This document shows, one piece after another, positions 35,490 through 42,620 of a DNA stretch of 64,000 nt; position 1 is the stretch's first letter, and each line of letters opens with the position of its first letter. The stretch comes from Armatimonadota bacterium (GTDB lineage Bacteria > Armatimonadota > Fimbriimonadia > Fimbriimonadales > Fimbriimonadaceae): positions 806,001 to 870,000 of the forward strand of contig JAFDWS010000002.1 of assembly GCA_018268375.1 (NCBI GenBank), read 5' to 3'. A program made the translations under genes and the position numbers. Under the pieces are notes generated by a model. The model was not told the DNA's origin. It searched no databases and saw only the letters and a list, made by a program, of their open reading frames with translations.

Positions 35490-37193
35490 ATGACCGCCGT
35501 CCAACAACTGATCACGCACTTGCGAACAAACGGGAGCCAGCAGAACGCTTCCGAGCTCGCGGCGCAGTTTGGCGTCAGCGAGAGGCTCGTGGGCTTGGCC
35601 ATGGCCAACATGGCCAGAGAAGCGGCTGTCCAAAGGGACCGACCAGAACCCTCCCGCGCCGTCCTCTCACTGGTCCGGGCATGGAACTGGGTGCTGGCCA
35701 AGCCAGCCGAGTCCTTGCTCCTACTGGCGTTGCTCGGCGGCCTGATGCTGATTTTCGGCGGGCTCTTCCCCGTCTTCGCGGGCGTGAACATCGGCAGATG
35801 GGCAGTGCTTTCTGCGATCTTCCTGGTCCCTTGCCTGCAGTTTCTGGTCCTTCTGTTCGCCGGTAACGTCAGGCTCGTCTTGATCGGGGCGGCCTCTGAC
35901 CTGGTCTACACCGTCGTCGGCCTCGGGTTCAGCAGTGGGTTCTTCAAGGACCTTCGTGTCGTCGTGGCGTTTTGCTTCGGTTGGCTCTTCATTTACCTCT
36001 TGATCTCGACGCTGGTCACTGTAACCGGATCTTTCTGGCGGATGAAGCGTGAAGCCCGCGCTATCGCGAGCATGTCAAGGCAAGAAATGCTGGACCGCTT
36101 GCTGGAGATCAGGACGATCCTCGAGCAGACCACCTCGGTTGCCGCCACTCAATCAAGGAACCGGGCTCTCCAGTGGATGGAAAGGAACGCCGTTTGGCTC
36201 GCCCTCGCCCTGTCGCTCGTGATGGGAACGTGCATGTCCTGGGTTTTCGTTCAAATCGATCCCGGTCGAAAGATGCTGACGATGCAATCGTCCAGCCGAG
36301 CGACGATTCCAGGGGTCTCCACCGGCGTCCTTGTCGCCGCGATGCTGATCTCGATCATCCAGAACGTGTCGAACTTCGCCTTAGGGCTGCTTTCTCCACG
36401 CTTCCGCAAGACCGTGCTCATCGTCCTCATGTACATCCTGGGGCACGAGATCGCCACCCTCCTCCCGACCGCCTACCTGACTTATGCAGACATGCCGCGG
36501 ATCGGTATCGGCCGGTACGTGATGGGCTGGGCTTCCTTCATCGTGCTCATCACGATGGGCGGGATGGCGCGACAGGTCTACGAGTTCGCGCGGTCGAAGG
36601 CGCGAAGCCGGGCAAACGACCCCGACGCCTTAATGGAGGAGATGTTCGAGCTCGAGTTAAGGCTGACGCCGACCGCGAACGAAGTCACAGTCTTGGCTGT
36701 GGACGTGGCCGGCAGCACCGAGATGAAACGAGGCGCCGATCCGTTGGTGGCCGAATGGAGCTTTCGCGAATATCAGAACTGGGTCGAGAAAACTTGCGCG
36801 GAATTTGGAGGGAAGGTGCATGCGACCGCAGGCGACGGGGCCTTCGTCGGCTTTGGTGAGCCGGCTAGCGCGATGGACGCCGCCACGGCCCTGCTGGACA
36901 GGCTCGAACAGTTCAACAACAAAGTCAACCGCCTTGCACAACCGTTCGTCCTGCGCATCGGGCTCCACAAAGGCGACGTGCAGGGCAACCTCACCGACGT
37001 GCAGTTCACGCGGGTCATCGATGTCGCGGCCCACGTCGAGTCTCTCGCTCCACGCGGTGGGGTGGCAGTGACAGAATCGGTCGCACAACTGCTTACCGGA
37101 TTCGAGTTTCAAAAGTCGGCCGCCACGACAGACGGCCACGCGGTGTACTCACTGGTGCGACCAGAAGTCCCAGCCAGCGGAGCCGATGCGTAA
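35490..37193 (+). CDS. Membrane-bound class III adenylate/guanylate cyclase
   Basis: 567 residues. Residues 1-50 resemble a winged-helix-like domain (QQNASELAAQFGVSERLVGLAMANM). About six membrane helices lie between 73 and 360. Residues 395-560 are a class III cyclase domain with metal-binding Asp405 in VLAVDVAGSTE and Asp449 in TAGDGAFVGFG, then LRIGLHKGDV and DVAAHVESLAPRGGVAVTE. Both metal aspartates are present, so activity is likely; the substrate (ATP or GTP) is not clear from the sequence. Monocistronic. A stand-alone cyclic-nucleotide-binding protein is encoded at 46456. Confidence 0.88.
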   Translation: MTAVQQLITHLRTNGSQQNASELAAQFGVSERLVGLAMANMAREAAVQRDRPEPSRAVLSLVRAWNWVLAKPAESLLLLALLGGLMLIFGGLFPVFAGVNIGRWAVLSAIFLVPCLQFLVLLFAGNVRLVLIGAASDLVYTVVGLGFSSGFFKDLRVVVAFCFGWLFIYLLISTLVTVTGSFWRMKREARAIASMSRQEMLDRLLEIRTILEQTTSVAATQSRNRALQWMERNAVWLALALSLVMGTCMSWVFVQIDPGRKMLTMQSSSRATIPGVSTGVLVAAMLISIIQNVSNFALGLLSPRFRKTVLIVLMYILGHEIATLLPTAYLTYADMPRIGIGRYVMGWASFIVLITMGGMARQVYEFARSKARSRANDPDALMEEMFELELRLTPTANEVTVLAVDVAGSTEMKRGADPLVAEWSFREYQNWVEKTCAEFGGKVHATAGDGAFVGFGEPASAMDAATALLDRLEQFNNKVNRLAQPFVLRIGLHKGDVQGNLTDVQFTRVIDVAAHVESLAPRGGVAVTESVAQLLTGFEFQKSAATTDGHAVYSLVRPEVPASGADA

Positions 37194-37288
37194 GTCATAA
37201 GGCCCTATTCTTCGGCCGACCATTCGGATTTCGAAAGAGACGGCTATGATCCTCGTCATCGGATTACTCAGATTCGCAAACTGACTTG

Positions 37289-37296
37289 ATGAAACT
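37289..37296 (+). repeat. Left target-site duplication of the IS1595-type element
   Basis: ATGAAACT directly before the left inverted repeat. The identical octamer follows the right inverted repeat at 40228-40235. Eight bases is the duplication length known for the IS1595 family. Confidence 0.92.
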
Positions 37297-37319
37297 GGTG
37301 CTTATACCCTCATCCCACG
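37297..37319 (+). repeat. Left terminal inverted repeat
   Basis: 23 bases beginning GGTGCTTATACCCTCA. It pairs with the inverted copy at 40205-40227, matching at 21 of 23 positions; the mismatches are TC against CG near the inner end. Confidence 0.95.
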
Positions 37320-37323
37320 GAAA

Positions 37324-37339
37324 CTAGTGTATACTAGTG
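37324..37339 (+). promoter_or_regulatory. Transposase promoter region with repeated ACTAGT
   Basis: Two ACTAGT hexamers separated by GTAT, with a -10-like TATACT (37330-37335) between them, ten bases before the transposase ATG. May bind a regulator or the transposase itself. Confidence 0.35.
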
Positions 37340-37345
37340 GTGTAG

Positions 37346-38239
37346 ATGAAGCCGAGATACACGCTCCGAGACTTCCAGACCGCGTTCCCGACTGAGGACG
37401 CCTGCCTGGAGTGGCTGGTCGAGTTCCTGTACCCGCAGGGCATCCCTTGTCCAAATTGCGAGAAGGTGACCAAGCACCACAAGTTGAAGAACCGCAAGGC
37501 CTATTCGTGCGACGTGTGCGGGCACCAGGCACACCCAACGGCGGGCACCATCTACCACAAGTCCTCGACCCCGTTGTCCTCCTGGTTCTATGCCATCTAC
37601 CTGATGAGCGCGACCAGGACGGGCGTACCGGCGAAACAGCTTGAGCGTGAACTGGGAGTGACCTACAAGACGGCATGGCGGATGTTCAAACAGATTCGGT
37701 CAATGCTCGCTGAGGACGTCGAACCATTAAGTGGCACGGTCGAAGTTGACGAAACCTACTACGGCGGCAAACAGCGCGGGCGCGGCACTGGTCGCGGAAC
37801 CCTTGGTAAGACAATCGTGGCTGGGGCCGTCGAGCGTGATGGCGACATCGTTGCCGAGGTCGTCCCCAACGTCAAGGCCAAGACCCTGATCCCGTTCGTC
37901 ACTGAAAACGTCGAGCGAGGTTCTACCGTCTACACCGACGAACACGGGTCATACCGGACACTGCCTAACCATGGCTACCGGCACAGCGACATCCCCCACG
38001 ACCTGGACATCTTCGTGCTTGGCGACTTGCACACGAACACGATTGAGGGGTTCTGGGGCAACTTCAAGACGGGGACGCGCGGAGCCTACAAGCACATCAA
38101 GCCCTGCTACCTTCAAATGTACGTCAACGAGTACAGCTTCAGATACAACCGCAGACGGTCAAACGTCCATATGTTCCATCACTTCATGGCCCAGACTCGG
38201 CAACTGGATTGGTGGGTTCCTTACTCCGCGCGACAGTAA
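37346..38239 (+). CDS. IS1595 family transposase
   Basis: 297 residues. N-terminal zinc ribbon: CPNCEKVTKHH and CDVCGHQ with two CxxC pairs (residues 31-58). The DDE domain of the ISXO2-like type includes VEVDETYYGGKQRG near residue 132, VYTDEHGSYRTL near 197, and the His/Asn-Glu stretch LHTNTIEGFWGNFKTG, where Glu is the third acidic residue. Conserved tail YVNEYSFRYNRR. Full length and intact, so the element may be active. Confidence 0.95.
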   Translation: MKPRYTLRDFQTAFPTEDACLEWLVEFLYPQGIPCPNCEKVTKHHKLKNRKAYSCDVCGHQAHPTAGTIYHKSSTPLSSWFYAIYLMSATRTGVPAKQLERELGVTYKTAWRMFKQIRSMLAEDVEPLSGTVEVDETYYGGKQRGRGTGRGTLGKTIVAGAVERDGDIVAEVVPNVKAKTLIPFVTENVERGSTVYTDEHGSYRTLPNHGYRHSDIPHDLDIFVLGDLHTNTIEGFWGNFKTGTRGAYKHIKPCYLQMYVNEYSFRYNRRRSNVHMFHHFMAQTRQLDWWVPYSARQ

Positions 38240-38250
38240 TAGAGCGAGGG

Positions 38251-38490
38251 TCACAAGTCGCTAGTAGGCTCCACGTTGGTGACGATCAGCGACCTTGTCG
38301 TCCAATCCCATGTGTAGACGATTGTATTGGGGATAAGCGTAATGGCCCACTTGCCATCACCAAGTTCGACCGCCTGGAGCGGCTTGGGATCAAGGCACAG
38401 TTCCGCGACCATCTCTTCGATGTACTCTCGCTCTTCACTTGCCAGCGCGTCCAACTGCTGGCGTGCCACCCTCGTATATTCAGGAGTCAT
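38251..38490 (-). CDS. RelE/ParE-like toxin candidate (transposon passenger)
   Basis: 79 residues from ATG 38490; a start at 38535 would add 15 poorly placed residues. MTPEYTRVARQQLDALASEE, then LCLDPKPLQAVELGDGKWAITL and YTWDWTTRSLIVTNVEP, follow the helix-helix-beta order of RelE/ParE proteins. The usual C-terminal catalytic basic residues are weak, so it may resemble ParE or be a non-toxic relative. Its start overlaps the end of the upstream 110-residue gene by 11 bases, the order typical of antitoxin-toxin pairs. Last gene of the passenger operon. Confidence 0.6.
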   Translation of the reverse strand: MTPEYTRVARQQLDALASEEREYIEEMVAELCLDPKPLQAVELGDGKWAITLIPNTIVYTWDWTTRSLIVTNVEPTSDL

Positions 38491-38812
38491 CACGGCTTGG
38501 GGAATCGCACCTTGCCGTTTGCTCGACTCCCACAATGCCAGTTGCGAGAGCGGCGTTCGCCAGCTCTACCAGCCGTCGCTTCTGAGCGTCTGTCAACTCC
38601 GGCTTCTGGAGCCGTTCGCCAAACTTTGCGAAGTTTGCTTTGCGGGCCGAGCTGGACTCATTGTCCAAAATCAGGCCCCTGCCAGTAGTGCCAGTCATGC
38701 CAGCCCACGCTACTGCTGTGTTCTGCGAGCCTAAGACTAGGTTCAACGGAACTGTGTTCTTCGATGGTGGAGTCTCCTCCAGGTGCGCGTCCTTGTAGAG
38801 AATTTGAGCCAT
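38480..38812 (-). CDS. Transposon passenger, hypothetical (antitoxin candidate by position)
   Basis: 110 residues from ATG 38812, which shares bases with the stop of the DUF3467-like gene (ATGA). No signal peptide or membrane helix. Middle part LNLVLGSQNTAVAWAGMTG is hydrophobic; the C-terminal part (FAKFGERLQKPELTDAQKRRLVELANAAL) is helical and charged. No DNA-binding motif recognised. Position directly before, and overlapping, a RelE-like gene makes it the candidate antitoxin, but its sequence alone does not show this. Confidence 0.6.
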   Translation of the reverse strand: MAQILYKDAHLEETPPSKNTVPLNLVLGSQNTAVAWAGMTGTTGRGLILDNESSSARKANFAKFGERLQKPELTDAQKRRLVELANAALATGIVGVEQTARCDSPSRDDS

Positions 38813-39090
38813 CACCAATCACCGTCCTCGGAGATGCCCACACGCTCCCGCAATTCCGAGTGGATACGTATCTTCCCGTGCCCCTTCTCATACTCCACCA
38901 GGAGGTTGCGCAAGACGACTGCAAACGTCTTTGCCTGTTCGTGACTCATCCGGACGACGCCCACCGTCTCTGGCTCTGCGGGTGCATCCCCTGATTCAAA
39001 GGGGCGCTTTGCCAGACGGATCATGAGGTCGTAAGGGCTGATCGCCAAATACACGGAATCAGCGTAAATATCGGGTACTTCGTCTGGCAT
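38812..39090 (-). CDS. DUF3467-like protein (transposon passenger)
   Basis: 92 residues. The pattern VPDIYADSVYLAISPYDLMIRL, then VGVVRMSHEQAKTFAVVLRNLLVEYEKGHGKI, follows DUF3467: an N-terminal beta hairpin ending in a sPydf-like motif, then MSPEHAK-like and helix ending YExxFGxI. Function of the family is unknown. Second gene of the minus-strand passenger operon, coupled to the next gene by an ATGA overlap. Confidence 0.7.
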   Translation of the reverse strand: MPDEVPDIYADSVYLAISPYDLMIRLAKRPFESGDAPAEPETVGVVRMSHEQAKTFAVVLRNLLVEYEKGHGKIRIHSELRERVGISEDGDW

Positions 39091-39111
39091 CCCGACAAGT
39101 ATACGACCCGA

Positions 39112-39288
39112 CTACTTCTTGGGCGACTTTCGACTGGCCCTTTTCAGATCCCGCAAGAACTGTTCCTCGGACGGGATTGGAATCTCGTAGTCTTCCTTTG
39201 GCGTCCGCTGAGTCCTCGGGTTCGGCCTGACAGGCTCGACCGGGTCGGTTCTCGGGTGTTCGCGCTCTTTGTCGCTCACTAGATTCAT
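39112..39288 (-). CDS. Small basic/acidic protein, first gene of passenger operon, hypothetical
   Basis: 58 residues (ATG 39288, stop TAG 39114-39112). Begins MNLVSDKEREHPRTDPVEP and ends RDLKRASRKSPKK; rich in P, R, E and K, with no hydrophobic core, so probably flexible. It lies 21 bases before the DUF3467-like gene and 33 bases from the divergent membrane-protein start. Support is its position, ORF integrity and filling of an otherwise empty gap; no family is recognised. Confidence 0.5.
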   Translation of the reverse strand: MNLVSDKEREHPRTDPVEPVRPNPRTQRTPKEDYEIPIPSEEQFLRDLKRASRKSPKK

Positions 39289-39320
39289 TCTACGTTATTC
39301 GGACCGGGTTTACTCCCGAC

Positions 39321-40151
39321 ATGAGGGCATTCGCGTTGGTAGCGCTTGTTATCGGCGTTTCACTTGTGGCACAAGAGCGCGTACACGCTCAAGGCAAAAC
39401 TGGCGGCGGCAAGCCCCCCCCACGCACAAGCGGCACCACGGGCACGACTTCCAGCGGCAATTCCGGCGGCACAGGCGGCACAGGCGGCACAAACACCAAG
39501 CGCGACCCCCAGGAGATTGCGAACGAGATTAACCAGACCATCGCTAACGCGACTTGGGTCATGGTGTTCATCGCGGCGATTAGTGTTGGCGTGACCGCTT
39601 GTCAGTTCTACTTTCTCAACAGGACTTTGAAAGCCACCGAGAATGCAGCCAACGCTGCCGTCGACGCCGTTCATGCGGAACGTCCTTTCCTCGTCGCAAT
39701 CGACGGAGAAGCAACTCAAGACTTGCTTGACGAAAGTCTGTTCGTTTTCAAGATCAAAATTGAAAATGTTGGACGTACGCCAGTGTTCCTGGCCCAGGCA
39801 ACCGCAGCCCTCGCCCCCCGAGTCCATCCCGACACGCCCGATTTCTCCAAACTGACCCATCCGTGGAGGGTGTTCAACATTCAAGCCGGGAAGTCGGCGA
39901 CAATCCCATTTGCCATCAACTTTGACGACGGCACAATCCAGCCCAAAAGGGGCCGTTTCCTGTTTGGTTTGATCCGCTACAGGGACATAACTGGAACCGA
40001 GAGATCGACTCGCTTCGGGTTCTACGTTCTCCAGAACGTCAATTCTTTCATGCTCGTGCCTCAACCCAGTGAGAGGGACTACTACTTGATGGACAACCCC
40101 GACGACTGCAAACTCGGTCCCGACCGCGAGCAAGCCTCCCAACAGGCATAG
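39321..40151 (+). CDS. Membrane-anchored passenger protein, hypothetical
   Basis: 276 residues. Signal-like start (MRAFALVALVIGVSLVAQ), a linker rich in G, T, S and P (residues 24-60), one membrane helix (WVMVFIAAISVGVTACQFYF near 79-98), then a helix (TLKATENAANAAVDAVHAERPFLV) and a C-terminal beta domain beginning FKIKIENVGRTPVFLA. This layout is common among short membrane proteins carried by mobile elements and defence-rich islands; function unknown. Divergent from the minus-strand passenger operon. Confidence 0.7.
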   Translation: MRAFALVALVIGVSLVAQERVHAQGKTGGGKPPPRTSGTTGTTSSGNSGGTGGTGGTNTKRDPQEIANEINQTIANATWVMVFIAAISVGVTACQFYFLNRTLKATENAANAAVDAVHAERPFLVAIDGEATQDLLDESLFVFKIKIENVGRTPVFLAQATAALAPRVHPDTPDFSKLTHPWRVFNIQAGKSATIPFAINFDDGTIQPKRGRFLFGLIRYRDITGTERSTRFGFYVLQNVNSFMLVPQPSERDYYLMDNPDDCKLGPDREQASQQA

Positions 40152-40173
40152 TGACACCCACAGTAGGCTAGTC

Positions 40174-40189
40174 AGGTTCAATTGAACCT
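40174..40189. repeat. Palindrome near the right transposon end
   Basis: Perfect 16-bp palindrome AGGTTCAATTGAACCT, 23 bases after the membrane-protein stop and 15 bases inside the right inverted repeat. It could stop transcription or serve as a protein site. Confidence 0.5.
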
Positions 40190-40204
40190 ACCTCTCTGGT
40201 TATA

Positions 40205-40227
40205 CGTGGCGTGAGGGTATAAGCACC
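40205..40227 (-). repeat. Right terminal inverted repeat
   Basis: 23 bases whose complement begins GGTGCTTATACCCTCA, matching the left repeat at 21 of 23 positions. Followed at once by the second ATGAAACT. Confidence 0.95.
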
Positions 40228-40235
40228 ATGAAACT
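40228..40235 (+). repeat. Right target-site duplication of the IS1595-type element
   Basis: ATGAAACT, identical to the octamer before the left inverted repeat. Confidence 0.92.
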
Positions 40236-40280
40236 TTAAGTTCTGACTTCGAAATTCTGACCACCCCGACGGAGACAACT

Positions 40281-40925
40281 ATGCTCGCAACCTTCGCCTT
40301 TCTCGGCACCCTGGTGGCCTCTAGCCTCTACAAGGTCGCCTTTATGCACAACTTCGCCAAGGACACGTCGGTCACCTACGTCCTGAACATCAAGGGCAGT
40401 GGCGACCAGGGGGATTTGACCGCCGATGCCGAACTCACCGTCGCCTACGGCGAGAAGTCCGAAAAGGGCGTCAACGCCAAGGTCAAGCCGAAGTCGGTCG
40501 TCTTCTCGATGAACGGCCAGGCCATGGACATGGGCACCCCTGCCGAGACCCCGGCGGTTCTCGATCCGAACGGTATGCCTGACTCTCTGAACATGAACAA
40601 TGCCGACGCGCTCGTCGGGTTGACCTTCATCTTGAGCTACCTTCCGAACGCCGAGCTCGATGAGAACCAGACGTTCGACGTCAAGTGGAAGCTCGACACG
40701 ACCACACTGACCGGAATCGGGCGCTTTGACGGATTTGAGGACCTGAACGGCAAGAAGCTGCCCAAACTCCACTTCAAGGTCGAGCTTTCGCCGAACGGTG
40801 AGAACCCTGGCCAGCTCGAGTACGACAGCCTGTTCGACCCCGTGTCCGGCCATGTCGAAAAGACCTCCGGCTCCATCGTCATCGAATCCATGAACCTGAA
40901 ATTCACTCAGACGCGCAAGTCCTGA
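40281..40925 (+). CDS. Secreted hypothetical protein
   Basis: 214 residues with a GGAG site six bases before ATG. N-terminal hydrophobic stretch MLATFAFLGTLVASSLYKV may be a signal or anchor. The rest is beta-rich (VTYVLNIKGSGDQGDLTADAELTV, FDVKWKLDTTTLTGIGRF, HVEKTSGSIVIESMNL). No family recognised. The transposon ends only 53 bases before the start, so its native promoter has probably been displaced. Ends at a bidirectional terminator. Confidence 0.65.
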   Translation: MLATFAFLGTLVASSLYKVAFMHNFAKDTSVTYVLNIKGSGDQGDLTADAELTVAYGEKSEKGVNAKVKPKSVVFSMNGQAMDMGTPAETPAVLDPNGMPDSLNMNNADALVGLTFILSYLPNAELDENQTFDVKWKLDTTTLTGIGRFDGFEDLNGKKLPKLHFKVELSPNGENPGQLEYDSLFDPVSGHVEKTSGSIVIESMNLKFTQTRKS

Positions 40926-40938
40926 GTCTCTTCACCCA

Positions 40939-40970
40939 GCCCGCCTCTGGTATCAGGGGCGGGCTTTCTC
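40939..40970. terminator. Bidirectional Rho-independent terminator
   Basis: 12-bp stem with one wobble (AGCCCGCCTCTG at 40939-40950, CAGGGGCGGGCT at 40955-40966), loop GTAT, followed by TTCT. Lies between the convergent secreted-protein and adenosine deaminase genes. Confidence 0.85.
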
Positions 40971-41985
40971 ACGCCTCGAAGAACTCATTGACCGCGCACT
41001 CAAGGACGTCACGCCGCGACCCATCGGTCAGCGCAGCGTCGACCGCGTTCATCGTCAACTTCTTTACGGTCGACTTGCCCCAACTGTATTGCGACGCAGA
41101 CTTCGCCCATTCCTCCGTGAGAGACGTCGAGAACATGGGAGGATCGTCCGAATTAACGGACACGTTGAGCCCTTCCTCCACCATCTGACGAAGGGGGTGC
41201 TCTTCGAACGATGGGAACACCCCGAGGCACACGTTGCTTGTCGGGCAGACCTCAAGATGGATCTGGGTCTCGGCCAGGTAAGCGACAAGAGCAGGGTCTT
41301 CAAAGCACCTAACGCCGTGCCCGACTCGGACTGCCCCGCATTCCAAGACGTCCCAAACCGTCTGAGCTCCGCAAGTCTCGCCTGCGTGAGCGATGAGAGG
41401 CACTCCCTGCCGCCGCGCTTCCTCGAGCACCGGCGCGTACTGCTTCGTGCCGTCGTATTCCCTCCCTGCCAAACCAAGCGCCACCACACCGCACCCCAAA
41501 CCTTGCTTGGTCCATTCAAGGACTTGCGCGGCACGGTCAATGGTGTCGCCGCGGACGATGTCGAGGATGACTCCGAGGCTGACGCCCAGTTCCTTCTCAC
41601 CCCACGCTCGCGCCCTTGACAGGGCGTCGAGCTGCTCGTCGAAGGGAATCCCCGCGTACTTCTCGATCGTGCACGCCGTGTAGGTCGCTTCAGTGTGCAG
41701 GATGTTTTGCTCCCGCTGTCCCTGCAGGAACTCGCGGAAGACCAACTCGATGTCCTCGGGAGTACGGACGCACCGGCTGACAAGAACATAGACCTCGACG
41801 AAGTGCTCAAAGTCGCGGAACGTGTACCAGTCCTGGAGTCCCTCGACAGACTGTGCGGGAAGCGCGAAGCCGTGGCGCTCGGCCAACTTCAGTACTGTCT
41901 CCGGGCGAATTGACCCCTCGATATGGACGTGCAGTTCGACCTTGGGCATGGCCCGCAGAAAGTCATTTGAAGGGAGCGCGTCCAT
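40969..41985 (-). CDS. add: Adenosine deaminase family enzyme
   Basis: 338 residues from ATG 41985; the frame runs further upstream but overlaps the divergent GNAT gene. Converts adenosine (or adenine/deoxyadenosine) to inosine in purine salvage. Motifs: PKVELHVHIEGSIRPETVL with metal His pair near residue 18, HTEATYTAC, IAHAGETCG with metal His and catalytic Glu, VGHGVRCFEDP, and SVNSDDPPMFSTSLTEEW with metal/catalytic Asp pair. Adenosine versus adenine preference is not certain. Confidence 0.93.
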   Translation of the reverse strand: MDALPSNDFLRAMPKVELHVHIEGSIRPETVLKLAERHGFALPAQSVEGLQDWYTFRDFEHFVEVYVLVSRCVRTPEDIELVFREFLQGQREQNILHTEATYTACTIEKYAGIPFDEQLDALSRARAWGEKELGVSLGVILDIVRGDTIDRAAQVLEWTKQGLGCGVVALGLAGREYDGTKQYAPVLEEARRQGVPLIAHAGETCGAQTVWDVLECGAVRVGHGVRCFEDPALVAYLAETQIHLEVCPTSNVCLGVFPSFEEHPLRQMVEEGLNVSVNSDDPPMFSTSLTEEWAKSASQYSWGKSTVKKLTMNAVDAALTDGSRRDVLECAVNEFFEA

Positions 41986-42042
41986 AGCGAAGTTTGGCAC
42001 TCGCCCAGGGGGAGCGCGGGGGGCATCCCTATACTTGGAGCT

Positions 42043-42573
42043 GTGAAGTACTTGCCCGGTTGGCAGGCGGAGCATCCGCTCAAGGACGGCACCCTCGCCA
42101 CGATCCGCCTCGTCCGTCCGAGCGACAAGGCAATCTACATGCGGGCGGCGGAGGAGTTCTCGGCCGACGCGATGACGCGAAGGTTCTTCACGCCCAAGCC
42201 GCGGTTCACCAATGCCGAGTTGGCGTACTTGACCGAGGTGGACGGCACGGACCATTTCGCCCTCGTGGCGGTCAGGGATCTTTCAGGCGAAGCGGAAATC
42301 CAGGGCCTGGGGGCAGCCCGCTTCGTGCGTGACGGGTCGGATCCGACCGAGGCCGAATTCGCGATCATTGTTGGCGATCCCTGGCAGAGAGAAGGCTTGG
42401 GCTCAGCTCTCCTGACCCACTTGATCGCGGCTGCGAGGGAGCGTGGGATCGAGGTCTTCAAGGGTGACATCCTCGCCTCGAACACGCCCGCCTTTGGTCT
42501 GATCGACGCCTTTGCGCCGGGAGCGGACTGGCTGTCGAACGGTATCATCTCTAATGTTCGGTTCCGCCTCTAA
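42043..42573 (+). CDS. GNAT family acetyltransferase
   Basis: 176 residues from GTG 42043, with GGAG very close before it. The acetyl-CoA loop is DPWQREGLGSALLTHLIAAARERGI (R/Q-x-x-G-x-G), followed by ILASNTPAFGLIDAFA. The N-terminal part TIRLVRPSDKAIYMRAAEEFSADAMTRRFF resembles the GNAT domain attached to some acyl-CoA ligases. Substrate unknown; protein lysine acetylation is one possibility. Divergent from adenosine deaminase. Confidence 0.82.
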   Translation: MKYLPGWQAEHPLKDGTLATIRLVRPSDKAIYMRAAEEFSADAMTRRFFTPKPRFTNAELAYLTEVDGTDHFALVAVRDLSGEAEIQGLGAARFVRDGSDPTEAEFAIIVGDPWQREGLGSALLTHLIAAARERGIEVFKGDILASNTPAFGLIDAFAPGADWLSNGIISNVRFRL

Positions 42574-42620
42574 TCGCGAGAACTTCATTTGGTTTTGCAC
42601 TCGTCAATAGGGAAAGAGAA

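Larger units (their letters stand above)
37297..40227 (+). mobile_element. Complete IS1595-type transposon with five passenger genes
   Basis: 2,931-base element bounded by 23-bp inverted repeats and a perfect 8-bp duplication (ATGAAACT). It carries a transposase (37346-38239, plus), a four-gene minus-strand operon (39288 to 38251) and a plus-strand membrane protein gene (39321-40151). Simple IS1595 elements are about 0.7-1.2 kb; larger members with passengers are known. The intact repeats, duplication and transposase suggest recent insertion. It landed between the cyclase gene and a secreted-protein gene, about 53 bases before the start of the latter. Confidence 0.93.
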
